59,304 nucleotides of DNA from DASZTV01 sp035548125 (GCA_035548125.1 DASZTV010000029.1:1-59304), one strand, 5' to 3'; positions 25,426 through 33,067 are shown, counted from the stretch's first letter. Program-made: numbers and translations. The notes: generated by a model not told the origin, from the letters alone.

Positions 25426-25902
25426 GTGGCCGATCCCTCGTTCGACGAACGCCTGCGGGTGCCGTTGAGCTGGTGGCCCGCCCTCATCGTGATCGTCGGG
25501 TTCGGCATCTTCGAGATGGCGGCCGGCTTCACCTACGTGGTCTACGTCCCGGTCGCGTTGTTCCTGGTCGGGTTCTTCATCGTGCCGCTCGTGCTCTCCG
25601 GTCGCGCCCGGATCCAGGTGAAGGACGGCCTGCTGATCGCGGACGGCAAGGAGCTGCGGCTGACCACGGTGACCTCGGTCCAGGCGCTCGACCGCGAGGC
25701 AACCCGGTTGCGACTCGGCCCGCAGGCCGATCCGGCAGCCCACACCGCGGTACGCGGCTGGATCGGGTCCTCGGTGATGCTGGGGTTGTCCAACCCGGAC
25801 CCGGTGCCCTACTGGGTGGTCTCGACACGGCGCCCCGAAGAGCTCGGCGCCGCCATCAAGAGCGAACGCGCCGCCGCCCGCGCCGCAAAATCATCGCGCT
25901 AG
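25426..25902 (+). CDS. DUF3093 family membrane protein
   Basis: This 158-residue protein of the actinobacterial DUF3093 family has the opening RLRVPLSWWPALIVIV. Two membrane helices form a hairpin (about 15-35 and 38-58). A cytosolic or external domain with DGLLIADGKELRLTTVTSV and the ending PVPYWVVSTRRPEELGAAI completes it. Its place beside dut is the conserved context. No function is established. The GTG start follows a leaderless-type promoter. The 3' end overlaps the YcaQ-like gene by 12 bases. Confidence 0.88.
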   Translation: MADPSFDERLRVPLSWWPALIVIVGFGIFEMAAGFTYVVYVPVALFLVGFFIVPLVLSGRARIQVKDGLLIADGKELRLTTVTSVQALDREATRLRLGPQADPAAHTAVRGWIGSSVMLGLSNPDPVPYWVVSTRRPEELGAAIKSERAAARAAKSSR

Positions 25903-27126
25903 CACCGACAGCGCTAGCGCGAGATCGCCGCGGTTCACCACCACGACATCGTCGAGCGCCAGCCAGTCCGCAAGGAGTCGCAGCTCGGCGAAGAGCCGCT
26001 CGGCGGTCTCTGCCGGCGCATCCGGCTCGACCCACGCCGCCTGCACGAGCAGCGCGCTCGCCGCGCGGTCCGCTTTGAGATCGACGCGCGCCACAAGCCG
26101 ATCGCCGAGGAGGAACGGCAGCACGTAGTAGCCGTGCTCTCGCTTGTGGGCCGGCACGTAGATCTCGATCCGGTAGCGGAAGCCGAACAGCCGCTCAGTG
26201 CGATCGCGCTCCCAGATCAACGGATCGAACGGCACCAGCAGCGCGGCGCCTGCCGCCTTGCGCGGAATCAGCGTGCCGGGCAGCACGTACCCCGGCTCCC
26301 GCCAGCCGTCCACCTCGACCGGCTCGAGACGGCCGTCCTCGACCAGCTCCGCGATGCGAGGGCGCGCCTGCGGGTTCTTCAGCCGGAAGTAGTCCGCGAG
26401 GTCTCCCACCGTGCCGACACCGTGATGTCCGGCGGCGCGGACCAGCAGCTCACGATGCGCCGTTTCGTCATCCGGCGTCGGCGCGTCGAGCACCCGCCGG
26501 GGCAGCACCCGCTCGGGGATGTCGTACCGACGCTCGAAGTTCACCCGTGACGCCGTCGTGATCCGCCCGCACCAGAACAGGTATTCGAGGGCGATCTTCG
26601 CCGGGGACCAGTTCCATCCCCAGTTCTCGGTGCTTCGCGCCGTGTCGTCGGCGACTTGACCCGCCGTCACCGGGCCGCGCGCGACGACCTCGTCATAGAC
26701 CTCTTCGATGTAGCCCGGCTGGTCCCGCGCCAGCTGCGCGACGTGGCGCCAGGTGCCGATGCCCGCCTCGGCGCGCTTCATCCGCCATCGCAGCAGCGGA
26801 TGCAGGTCGACCGGCAGCAGGGCGGCTTCGTGGCCCCAGTACTCGAACAGCTCGCGGTGACGGAACGCCATGTCGTCCAGCGTCTTGACGTCGTACGGGC
26901 CGAGGCGGGAGTACGACGGCAGGTAGTGGGCACGAGCCAGCACGTTGACGCTGTCGATCTGAAAGAGGCCCGTGTGCTGCAGCACCCGCCGGAGGTGACG
27001 ACGGTCCACCGAGGCAACCGGACGCTTCGACGAGCCGCCCGCCCCGGACAGCCCCTGCGCCGCGATCGCGAGCCGGCGCGCCTGGACACCGGTGAGGCGG
27101 GCGATCGGCCGTTGTTGCGGTGCCAC
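25891..27126 (-). CDS. YcaQ/AlkX-type DNA glycosylase (winged-helix, HTH_42 family)
   Basis: This 411-residue protein of the HTH_42/YcaQ family is made of tandem winged helices. Characterised members are glycosylases: AlkZ acts on azinomycin crosslinks, and Escherichia coli YcaQ (AlkX) unhooks interstrand crosslinks and N7-alkyl adducts. The YcaQ-type QxD motif is visible as QIDSVNVLARAHYL near residue 57; AlkZ proper has QxQ. Other family blocks are HRELFEYWGHEAALLP and LLVPFDPLIWERDR. The start is GTG, with CACGAT six bases upstream. It is one of several DNA maintenance genes in the window (ligC, Prim-PolC, dut). Self-resistance to an alkylating product is possible, but no biosynthetic genes are nearby. 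Confidence 0.85.
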   Translation of the reverse strand: MAPQQRPIARLTGVQARRLAIAAQGLSGAGGSSKRPVASVDRRHLRRVLQHTGLFQIDSVNVLARAHYLPSYSRLGPYDVKTLDDMAFRHRELFEYWGHEAALLPVDLHPLLRWRMKRAEAGIGTWRHVAQLARDQPGYIEEVYDEVVARGPVTAGQVADDTARSTENWGWNWSPAKIALEYLFWCGRITTASRVNFERRYDIPERVLPRRVLDAPTPDDETAHRELLVRAAGHHGVGTVGDLADYFRLKNPQARPRIAELVEDGRLEPVEVDGWREPGYVLPGTLIPRKAAGAALLVPFDPLIWERDRTERLFGFRYRIEIYVPAHKREHGYYVLPFLLGDRLVARVDLKADRAASALLVQAAWVEPDAPAETAERLFAELRLLADWLALDDVVVVNRGDLALALSVLAR

Positions 27127-27151
27127 GGCCGCATCGTGTCAGGCTGTGCCC
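27127..27151. promoter_or_regulatory. 25-bp divergent promoter gap YcaQ-like / DUF4235
   Basis: Only 25 bases separate the two start codons. Minus-strand CACGAT (27133-27138) and plus-strand CAGGCT (27140-27145) lie six bases from their respective starts and are almost adjacent, so the two polymerases cannot bind together. Confidence 0.4.
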
Positions 27152-27478
27152 ATGCAATCCGGTGACGCCGCCGCGGAAGCAGCCGCGGCAGACAACAGCG
27201 GCAAGCTCGGTCACAAGGCAATGGCCGGTGTCGGCGCCGCGGCTACGGCCGCGGTCGCGCAGAAGGTACTGACCAGCGGCTGGAAGAAGGCCACCGGCAA
27301 GGAGCCGCCTACCGACCCGGCACATCCCGATGTCCGCTGGCGCGAAGCCGCGACCTGGGCAGCGGCATCGGCAGCCATCGTGGCGGTCGCCCGGCTGTTC
27401 GCTCAGCGGCGGGTGGCGGAGACCTGGCGACGCGCCTCCGGCCACCTGCCGCCGGGCATGGACGACAAGCCGGAGTGA
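27152..27478 (+). CDS. DUF4235 family membrane protein
   Basis: This 108-residue protein matches the small DUF4235 family: an Ala-rich N-terminus, KVLTSGWKKATGKEPPTDP in the middle, the block VRWREAATWAAASAAIVAVARLFAQRRVAETWRR, and a short polar tail. One hydrophobic segment (about 66-85) could cross or dip into the membrane. The function is unknown. The ATG at 27152 is chosen from the -10 spacing. Its stop overlaps the amidase start as GTGA. Confidence 0.85.
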   Translation: MQSGDAAAEAAAADNSGKLGHKAMAGVGAAATAAVAQKVLTSGWKKATGKEPPTDPAHPDVRWREAATWAAASAAIVAVARLFAQRRVAETWRRASGHLPPGMDDKPE

Positions 27479-28863
27479 GCGCTCCGCGCCCCGACGCCGA
27501 GGCGATCGCGTACGCCGGCGTCGTCGGCCAGGCTGAGCTGCTGCGCGACGGTGCGCTCACCAGCCTCGAGCTCGTGAACCTGCTGCTCGATCGGGTCGCC
27601 CGGTTCGAACCGCGGCTCAACGCCTTCCGCCTCGTGCTCGCGGACCAGGCGCGCGCCGACGCCGCCGCCGCGGACGCGGCCCGACGGGCCGGTGACACCC
27701 GCCCGCTGCTCGGCGTACCGATCGCCGTGAAGGACAACCTCGCCTTGGCGGGCACGTCGTCGATGTACGGCACCGGCTCGCCGGAACCCGTGGCGCCCGA
27801 GGACGACGAACTGACGCGGCGGATCCGCGACGCGGGCATGGTGGTGCTCGGCAAGACCCACCTGCCGGAGCTGGCGATGTGGGCGTGCACCGAGTCGAAG
27901 CACCATGGCGTGACCCGCAACCCGTGGAGCCATCAGCACACACCCGGCGGGTCGAGCGGCGGCTCGGCCGCGGCGGTCGCGGCCGGGTTGGTTCCCGCCG
28001 CACATGCCACCGATGGTCTCGGCTCGATCCGGATCCCAGCGTCCTGCTCGGGGCTCGTGGGCCTGAAGCCGACCCACGACTTCCTGCCGATCGCCCCGCA
28101 CTGGCACGGCTTGTCCCACGCCGGATTCGTCACGCGCTCGGTGCGTGACACCGCCGTGCTCCTCGACACGGTCAGCGAGGGCGCCCCGCGGCTGCTCGAC
28201 GCGACGATCGCGACGCGTGAGGCGGTGCGGATCGCGGTGTCGGTCAAGGCGACGACGCCGACTCGAGTGCACCCGGAGGTGCGCGCCGTCCATCAGCGCG
28301 CCGCCGCCATGTTGCGTGACCAGGGCCACACGCTGATCGACCGCGACCCGCCGTACGGCAACTCCCTCGCCTCCGCGACCACCGTGCGCTACCTCGCGGG
28401 CGTGGCGGACGACCTGGCCGGCCTCGCCGAGCCGAAGGCGACCGAGCGGCGCACCCGAGAGCTGGCCGCCCTCGGCCGCCGACTGCCGGCCCGGACCGTT
28501 GCCTGGGCCCGGCGGACGGGGGATGAGTTCGGCGCCCGGATGGCGGCGTTCTTCGACGACGTCGACCTGCTCCTGGTACCGACCATGCCCGTGCCGCCGC
28601 GCCCGGCAGGCGCCCTGCTGGGCCGCGGGTTGGCGGGAACGCTGCGCCTGATGGTGCCCTGCGCCGCGTACACCGGGGCCTGGAACGCCGCCGGCCTCCC
28701 GGCGGTCAGCCTCCCGATCGGTACGACGTCTGCCGGCGTACCGATCGGCGTTCAGCTGGTGGGCCCGTCGGGCGGGGAGGACCTGCTGCTCGGTGTCGCC
28801 GCAGCCCTCGAGGCGACTGCGGGGTGGATCGACCGGCGAGTCGACGAACCGCAGCCGGGGTAG
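27475..28863 (+). CDS. Amidase (amidase-signature family)
   Basis: This 462-residue hydrolase of the amidase signature family has an intact Ser-cisSer-Lys triad: Lys86 in IAVKDN, Ser160 in PGGSSGGS and Ser184 in GSIRIPAS. The overall length and the C-terminal AGLPAVSLPIG block match stand-alone amidases rather than GatA, whose gatB/gatC partners are absent. The substrate is unknown. GTG overlaps the DUF4235 stop by four bases. The next gene begins 20 bases after the stop with its own promoter. Confidence 0.9.
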   Translation: MSAPRPDAEAIAYAGVVGQAELLRDGALTSLELVNLLLDRVARFEPRLNAFRLVLADQARADAAAADAARRAGDTRPLLGVPIAVKDNLALAGTSSMYGTGSPEPVAPEDDELTRRIRDAGMVVLGKTHLPELAMWACTESKHHGVTRNPWSHQHTPGGSSGGSAAAVAAGLVPAAHATDGLGSIRIPASCSGLVGLKPTHDFLPIAPHWHGLSHAGFVTRSVRDTAVLLDTVSEGAPRLLDATIATREAVRIAVSVKATTPTRVHPEVRAVHQRAAAMLRDQGHTLIDRDPPYGNSLASATTVRYLAGVADDLAGLAEPKATERRTRELAALGRRLPARTVAWARRTGDEFGARMAAFFDDVDLLLVPTMPVPPRPAGALLGRGLAGTLRLMVPCAAYTGAWNAAGLPAVSLPIGTTSAGVPIGVQLVGPSGGEDLLLGVAAALEATAGWIDRRVDEPQPG

Positions 28864-28870
28864 TCGCCGT

Positions 28871-28876
28871 TACCGT
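28871..28876 (+). promoter_or_regulatory. Leaderless -10 box of SCP2-hydrolase gene
   Basis: TACCGT ends seven bases before the GTG at 28884. Confidence 0.5.
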
Positions 28877-28883
28877 GAGCGGC

Positions 28884-30101
28884 GTGGTGCAACGGGGAGC
28901 GGTACGCACTCTCGCCGCGATCCCGAACCTCGACGCGCTGTTCGCGGCACGCGTGCACCTGGGCGTGAGCTCCGCGCTCGCCGACGAGTACGGATCCGTG
29001 GTCTTCAGCGCACCGCCGGTCGGTTCGTGGACGGTCCGCCTCGATCACGGCCGCGTGCGGCTGGTCCGCGGCCGGACGCGCCACCCCCGGACGGTGATCA
29101 CCGCCGACCCGGCCACCCTGGCCTCCGTTCTCGACGGGCGCATCTCGGGCGTCGAGGCCTACCTCGACCACGGCCTGACCGTGCGCGGCGACCTCGCGTT
29201 GGCGCTGCAGATGGACGGGGCGTTCGACGTCGGCGAGCGGCCGGCCAGCCACCCCGTGGTCAAGGCCGCCACAGTGCTCGGCGCACGCGCCTCCTACCTC
29301 GAAGCGGGACCCGCGGACGCCCCGCCGGTGATCCTGATCCACGGCCTGGGGGCCACGAACGCGTCGATGCTGCCGCTGATCCCCGCGCTGGCGCACGACC
29401 ACCGGGTGATCGCGCCCGACTTCCCCGGCTTCGGCGCATCGGACGCGCCGCGGTGGCGATACCGGCCCAGCGACCTGGCGACCTGGGTCCGCGCCTTCGC
29501 CGACACGGTCGGCGCCCGCCGGCCGACACTGGTCGGCAACTCGCTGGGTGGACGGGTCGCCATCGAAGTGGGCCTCGAGACGCCCGAGGCGGTCGACAAG
29601 CTCGTGCTGCTGTGCCCGTCACCGGCGTTCCGGCGGTTCCGGGAGCTGGCACCGGTGGTGCGCGCGCTGTCGCCCAACGCCGTCGTTCCACCGATGGTGC
29701 TCCCCCACCGCGCGGTCGTCGCCGTCGTGCGTACCTTCTTCGCTGATCCGGACCGACTGCCGCGGCCGTGGTACGACTCGGCGGCCGACGAGTTCGCGCG
29801 CGTCATGCGCGGCTACCGTCACCGCCGCGCGTTCTTCGCCGCGCTGCGCCAGATCTACCTGGACCCGCCGTACGGCGAGCACGGCTTCTGGGACCGGCTG
29901 CCCGCCCTGGAGGCGCCGTCGCTGTTCATCTGGGGCGACCGCGACTGGCTGGTCCCTTCGGCGTTCGCCGACCACGTCACCCGCGCCCTCCCGACCGCGC
30001 AGTCCGTCGTCCTCGAGGAGTGCGGCCACGTTCCCCAGTTCGAGCTCCCGGACGAGACCAACGCGCTCGTCCGGAGGTTCCTCGAATCCGCCCTCTTCTA
30101 G
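28884..30101 (+). CDS. SCP2-like domain fused to an alpha/beta-hydrolase
   Basis: This 405-residue protein has two parts. Residues about 30-118 look like a sterol-carrier/SCP2 lipid-binding fold (TVITADPATLASVLDGRISG, then a GDLALALQM strand). Residues about 135-405 are an alpha/beta-hydrolase with the oxyanion HGLG segment, nucleophile Ser220 in GNSLGG, acid Asp352 or Asp354 in WGDRDWLVP and His382 in CGHVPQ. A lipid-binding domain delivering an ester or similar lipid to the hydrolase is inferred. The GTG at 28884 is supported by the TACCGT box; an upstream in-frame ATG at 28824 lies inside the amidase gene. A 69-bp palindromic repeat follows 16 bases after the stop. Confidence 0.85.
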   Translation: MVQRGAVRTLAAIPNLDALFAARVHLGVSSALADEYGSVVFSAPPVGSWTVRLDHGRVRLVRGRTRHPRTVITADPATLASVLDGRISGVEAYLDHGLTVRGDLALALQMDGAFDVGERPASHPVVKAATVLGARASYLEAGPADAPPVILIHGLGATNASMLPLIPALAHDHRVIAPDFPGFGASDAPRWRYRPSDLATWVRAFADTVGARRPTLVGNSLGGRVAIEVGLETPEAVDKLVLLCPSPAFRRFRELAPVVRALSPNAVVPPMVLPHRAVVAVVRTFFADPDRLPRPWYDSAADEFARVMRGYRHRRAFFAALRQIYLDPPYGEHGFWDRLPALEAPSLFIWGDRDWLVPSAFADHVTRALPTAQSVVLEECGHVPQFELPDETNALVRRFLESALF

Positions 30102-30117
30102 CCCCCACCCTCTGGGA

Positions 30118-30186
30118 AGCAAAGTGGCTTTACCTACCGAAATCGGTCTCGCAACGTCCGAAACCGGTGGGTAAAGCCACTTTGCT
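30118..30186. repeat. 69-bp palindromic repeat, copy 1
   Basis: A perfect 17-bp inverted repeat, AGCAAAGTGGCTTTACC (30118-30134) and its reverse complement (30170-30186), flanks a 35-bp centre. Allowing one U-G pair, the stem extends to 22 bp. Each arm is itself near-palindromic (AAAG-TGG-CTTT). The centre carries a CCGAAAYCGG motif twice. It ends 12 bases after the stop codon of the AbiEi/DUF559-like gene (-). There is no T-run. Confidence 0.9.
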
Positions 30187-30198
30187 AACTCGCGGGGG

Positions 30199-31122
30199 CT
30201 ACTCGGGTCCGCGCCGAAGGAGCACGACTCCTGGCGGTAGACCCGACCCTCGAAGGCGCACGTAGCAACGTTCAGTCTCGCTGCGGACCACGGTCTGTTC
30301 GACGCGCAGCCGACGTGGCGCATTGTGGAGCACGGTCAGCCCGGCGGCCACCAGCCAGTCGTTGCGCCGCTGCATGTCCTCGAAGGTGTCCGCACCAGCG
30401 TGGAACTCACGACCGTTGGTCTCGTGCACCAAGCCGGCATCTTCGAACAACGCGTCAGGGCTGCACTGCCGCCCGTCCGGAAGGCGAAGCAACGGATTCC
30501 ACAGTGGTTCGGGCAGGATCCGGCTGGAGCGCACGATTTGGCGAAAGTCATCCTCTGGCGCTGAGCGGATCCCGCTTCCCACCGCCTCCAGGACGCGTCG
30601 TAGGCGCGGTCGTCCACGTGCTGCGGCGCGCGCAGCCTCTTGCGTCAGGGCGTCCACCGTCACCCGTCCGCGCTGGACCGCGGCAGCAACGACTGCCAGC
30701 GACCCACGTTCATCAGGGTTTCGCAGCGCAAGGTCGCAAAGTGCTCTCGCGACCGGCGCCACGCGAAGATCTGCGATCACGACCGGCTCGGGCATGTGAA
30801 CTGCGCGTCGTACCACCACGAACTGGCGGGACGATCGCTGAACCGAGTTCGGTACGAGCACTCGAATGAAACTGTCCTCGGGCACGAACTGCAACCCGTG
30901 CAGGCGCAACGCCCAGGCATCGGTGAGAACCGCGGCAGAGCCCGCGTACAACAACGCCGCGCGGCATCGCTCGAGGTCACCAAGAGGTCGCAGGTCGGTG
31001 GCGTACACGCCGGGAAGCACCACCTGCCACTGGCGGCCGAGCTTCGCGTCCACCACACGCTCGGAGAGCTCGTTGATCGCATGTCTGCGCGGCAAGAGGC
31101 GGGGGAAGTCGGCGGACGGCAC
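30199..31122 (-). CDS. AbiEi-like / DUF559-like endonuclease-fold protein between two palindromic repeats
   Basis: This 307-residue protein has an N-terminal region (about 1-110) resembling the AbiEi antitoxin winged-helix type (WQVVLPGVYATDL, then RALCDLALRNP further on). Its C-terminal region (about 185-275) reads like the DUF559/Vsr nuclease fold: SAPEDDF (Glu190), SPDALF (Asp223), HETNGREFH (Glu234) and QRRNDWLVAAGLTVL. The usual Asp of the E-x-D-G motif is Asn236. A PD-(D/E)xK-like nuclease or remnant is inferred. No AbiEii toxin gene adjoins it. It starts with GTG. The DNA looks less G+C-rich than its neighbours, and a 69-bp palindromic repeat lies on each side, which suggests acquisition as a unit. 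Confidence 0.75.
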   Translation of the reverse strand: MPSADFPRLLPRRHAINELSERVVDAKLGRQWQVVLPGVYATDLRPLGDLERCRAALLYAGSAAVLTDAWALRLHGLQFVPEDSFIRVLVPNSVQRSSRQFVVVRRAVHMPEPVVIADLRVAPVARALCDLALRNPDERGSLAVVAAAVQRGRVTVDALTQEAARAAARGRPRLRRVLEAVGSGIRSAPEDDFRQIVRSSRILPEPLWNPLLRLPDGRQCSPDALFEDAGLVHETNGREFHAGADTFEDMQRRNDWLVAAGLTVLHNAPRRLRVEQTVVRSETERCYVRLRGSGLPPGVVLLRRGPE

Positions 31123-31214
31123 GTGTCAAGGTCGCTCCGTCTCCGCGCGGCTTGGCCTGCCTAGGCGCAGCTGTGCACACCGACCCGGTCACACATCTCC
31201 GTGGACGGCGCTGC

Positions 31215-31283
31215 AGCAAAGTGGCTTTACCTACCGAATTGAGCCCCGTAATAGGTGAAACCGGTGGGTAAAGCCACTTTGCT
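31215..31283. repeat. 69-bp palindromic repeat, copy 2
   Basis: This copy has the same length, and its 17-bp arms (31215-31231 and 31267-31283) are identical to copy 1. Of the 35 central bases 25 match; all ten differences fall in central positions 8-25. It lies 92 bases upstream of the start of the AbiEi/DUF559-like gene, so the gene and both copies form one unit of 1,166 bp. Confidence 0.9.
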
Positions 31284-31311
31284 AGCGCCGGTTGGGGGGG
31301 CGACGCGAGAC

Positions 31312-32058
31312 CTAGCCGCGGAGCTCTTTGGCGATCTGCTCGCCGAGCCGCTTGGTCTGGCGTGAGTTCAGTGATGCGCTGGCGACCGCGCCGGTGAGCA
31401 GCGGGAGGACCGAGGTCGCGCTGGACCCTGCCCGCCTGATCACCCTGCGCCGAAGCGCCCGCCCCGCCGCTCCGGTCAACGCACCCGATACGCCGTCGCC
31501 GCCCGCCCGATCCAGCGCCTTACGGCGGGTCCAGGCGCCGAGGTACGCCGCCGCCTTCATCGCCGAGGTCCCCGCGGCAGGCCGGCCGTAGACCTCGTGC
31601 AGCTCGGCGACCAGTTTCAGCTCGACGGCGATTACGGCAACGGTCTCCGCAGCGACCTGCACCGGCGAGGTGAGCAGCAGCGGGGGCGCCGCGAACTCCA
31701 GCGAGGAGACCACCCCGGCGGCAGCCCCGATCGCGCCGGTAGCGCGCGAGGCGTTGTCGATCAGTGCTGCCGCGAGCGCGTCCCCGACGAGCCCGCCGTG
31801 ATGCGCCGACAAGGTCGGGAGATCCCGGACGGGTACGTGCGGGGCAAGCTGCGCCACGGTGTCGGTCAGCCACTGCCCGCTTGCGACCGCAGCCGCGCCC
31901 GCCCGTTTCGCGCTTCCCGCGAGCGCCACCGCGAGCCGGCGCAGCAACGCCGCCCGACCTCGGCGGTCGAGCGGCGTGTTGTCGAGCAGTCGGGAGAGCA
32001 GACCCGGAGCTTCCGCTCCGGGGTCAGCGGCGGAGTCAGCCTCGCTCAGGCCGCGCAC
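31312..32058 (-). CDS. Conserved hypothetical protein
   Basis: This 248-residue protein is Ala- and Gly-rich with helical, moderately hydrophobic stretches (GAAAGVVSSLEFAAPPLLL and VAVIAVELKLVAELHEVYG at about 110-155). No signal peptide is seen and no family is assigned with confidence. A peripheral or membrane-dipping helical protein is plausible. It overlaps the upstream DUF4193 gene by 13 bases (GTG start), so the two are probably co-translated. The C-terminal part is basic (RRRVIRRAG, TKRLGEQIAKELRG). The gene ends 28 bases from repeat copy 2. Confidence 0.7.
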   Translation of the reverse strand: MRGLSEADSAADPGAEAPGLLSRLLDNTPLDRRGRAALLRRLAVALAGSAKRAGAAAVASGQWLTDTVAQLAPHVPVRDLPTLSAHHGGLVGDALAAALIDNASRATGAIGAAAGVVSSLEFAAPPLLLTSPVQVAAETVAVIAVELKLVAELHEVYGRPAAGTSAMKAAAYLGAWTRRKALDRAGGDGVSGALTGAAGRALRRRVIRRAGSSATSVLPLLTGAVASASLNSRQTKRLGEQIAKELRG

Positions 32059-32336
32059 TCCCGGCAGATGCCCTTCTTCTCGTCCGCGAGCTGGCTGCGG
32101 TGGCGCACCAGGAAGCAGCGGCGACAGGTGAACTCGTCGGCCTGCTTCGGGACAACCCGGACAGTGAGTTCCTCACCGGACAAGTCGGCACCCGGAAGCT
32201 CCAGCGACTCGGCGAGCTCCGCCTCGTCGACGTCGACAGCGCCGGCCTGCTGATCGCGACGAGCCTTCAGCTCCTCGATGCTGTCTTCGGTCGCGTCGTC
32301 GTCTGTCTGACGTGGGGTGTCGTAATCCGTAGCCAT
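32046..32336 (-). CDS. DUF4193 family zinc-ribbon-like protein
   Basis: This 96-residue protein of the actinobacterial DUF4193 family has an acidic N-terminal two-thirds (DDDATEDSIEELKARRDQ) and a C-terminal zinc-ribbon-like CxxC...CxxC (FTCRRCFLVRHRS and GICRECAA). The function is unknown. It is often found close to DUF3093 and dut; here about 6 kb of other genes lies between them. The ATG at 32336 follows an AGGACG Shine-Dalgarno-like sequence. It overlaps the hypothetical gene downstream. Confidence 0.88.
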   Translation of the reverse strand: MATDYDTPRQTDDDATEDSIEELKARRDQQAGAVDVDEAELAESLELPGADLSGEELTVRVVPKQADEFTCRRCFLVRHRSQLADEKKGICRECAA

Positions 32337-32496
32337 CGTGTCGTCCTGCCGTCCTGCGTAGCCGGTCAAACCTGGGAAGCCGTTGTGAGAACCTCAACGC
32401 TCGCGCGGCGGATTTATGCCCGCCAGCCGCGGCGTATCCCCTCACCCGCGCCGGCGCACGTTACCTGATCGTGCTGACGAAGTGGCGATCCCAGCG

Positions 32497-32543
32497 TTAA
32501 GACTTCCCGCGGGCTAGGGCAGGATCGCTCGCGACGAAGGAGG
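32497..32543 (+). promoter_or_regulatory. Promoter and Shine-Dalgarno of the gamma-CA gene
   Basis: TTAAGA (32497-32502) is followed after 17 bases by CAGGAT (32520-32525), a weak -35/-10 pair. A near-perfect Shine-Dalgarno AAGGAGG (32537-32543) lies five bases before the GTG. Unlike most first genes here, this gene therefore has a short leader. The rest of the 212-bp gap (32337-32496) shows nothing clear. Confidence 0.4.
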
Positions 32544-32548
32544 TCGGC

Positions 32549-33067
32549 GTGGCCGTCTACGCCCTTGGTGACCGGGTGCCCGTGATCGCGGAGACCGCGT
32601 ACATCCACCCTGACGCGACCGTGATCGGCAGCGTCACGATCGGGGAATTCTCAAGCGTGTGGCCGTCTACGGTGCTTCGAGGCGACTACGGGGAGATCCG
32701 GATCGGGGACCGTACGTCGGTCCAGGACGGCTCCGTTCTGCACGCGACCTACGACCTCTGGACGACCGTCGGCAGCGACTGTGTGATTGGTCACAACGCC
32801 CATCTCGAGGGCTGCACGATCGAGGACAAGGCCCTCGTCGGGTCCGGGTCGATCGTCTTGCATCGTGCCATCGTCAGGACCGGAGGGCTGGTCGGCGCCG
32901 GTGCGGTCGTTGCGGGCGGCACCGAGGTCCCGACCGGCGCGATGGCGCTCGGCATCCCGGCCAAGATCAAGCCGGACTGCGTCACCCCCGAGATGATCCA
33001 GCTCGCGGTCGATGTCTACGTCGACAACGCCAAGCGGTACCCGAAGGAGCTCCGGCGCATCGACTAG
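32549..33067 (+). CDS. Gamma-carbonic anhydrase family protein (hexapeptide repeat)
   Basis: This 172-residue left-handed beta-helix protein of the gamma-CA/YrdA group has hexapeptide repeats across residues 20-130 (VIGSVTIG, IRIGDRTSVQDGSVLH, VIGHNAHLEG, LVGSGSIVLH). The candidate zinc-binding histidines are in SVLHA and VIGHNAHLE, the positions seen in gamma-CAs, so metal binding is plausible, though many relatives show no anhydrase activity. A C-terminal helix (about 148-165) completes a normal trimeric unit. Its stop overlaps the stop of the convergent acyl-CoA ligase within a shared CTAG. Confidence 0.9.
   Translation: MAVYALGDRVPVIAETAYIHPDATVIGSVTIGEFSSVWPSTVLRGDYGEIRIGDRTSVQDGSVLHATYDLWTTVGSDCVIGHNAHLEGCTIEDKALVGSGSIVLHRAIVRTGGLVGAGAVVAGGTEVPTGAMALGIPAKIKPDCVTPEMIQLAVDVYVDNAKRYPKELRRID

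Noticed and set aside
27475..28863. GatA subunit of the amidotransferase
   Set aside because: No gatB or gatC nearby, and the length and context fit a stand-alone amidase.
30118..30186. Rho-independent terminator
   Set aside because: No T-run on either strand and a 35-base loop; equal copies on both sides of one gene argue for a repeat element.
30199..31122. Complete AbiE toxin-antitoxin system
   Set aside because: No AbiEii-like toxin gene next to it; neighbours are an unrelated hydrolase and a hypothetical protein.
30118..31283. REP/RAYT (IS200-like) unit
   Set aside because: The palindromes fit, but the enclosed protein has no HUH or catalytic Tyr motif.
30118..31283. Integron attC sites or an insertion sequence
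   Set aside because: No RYYYAAC/GTTRRRY core sites, no integrase or transposase, and no obvious target duplication at the outer ends (flanks differ).
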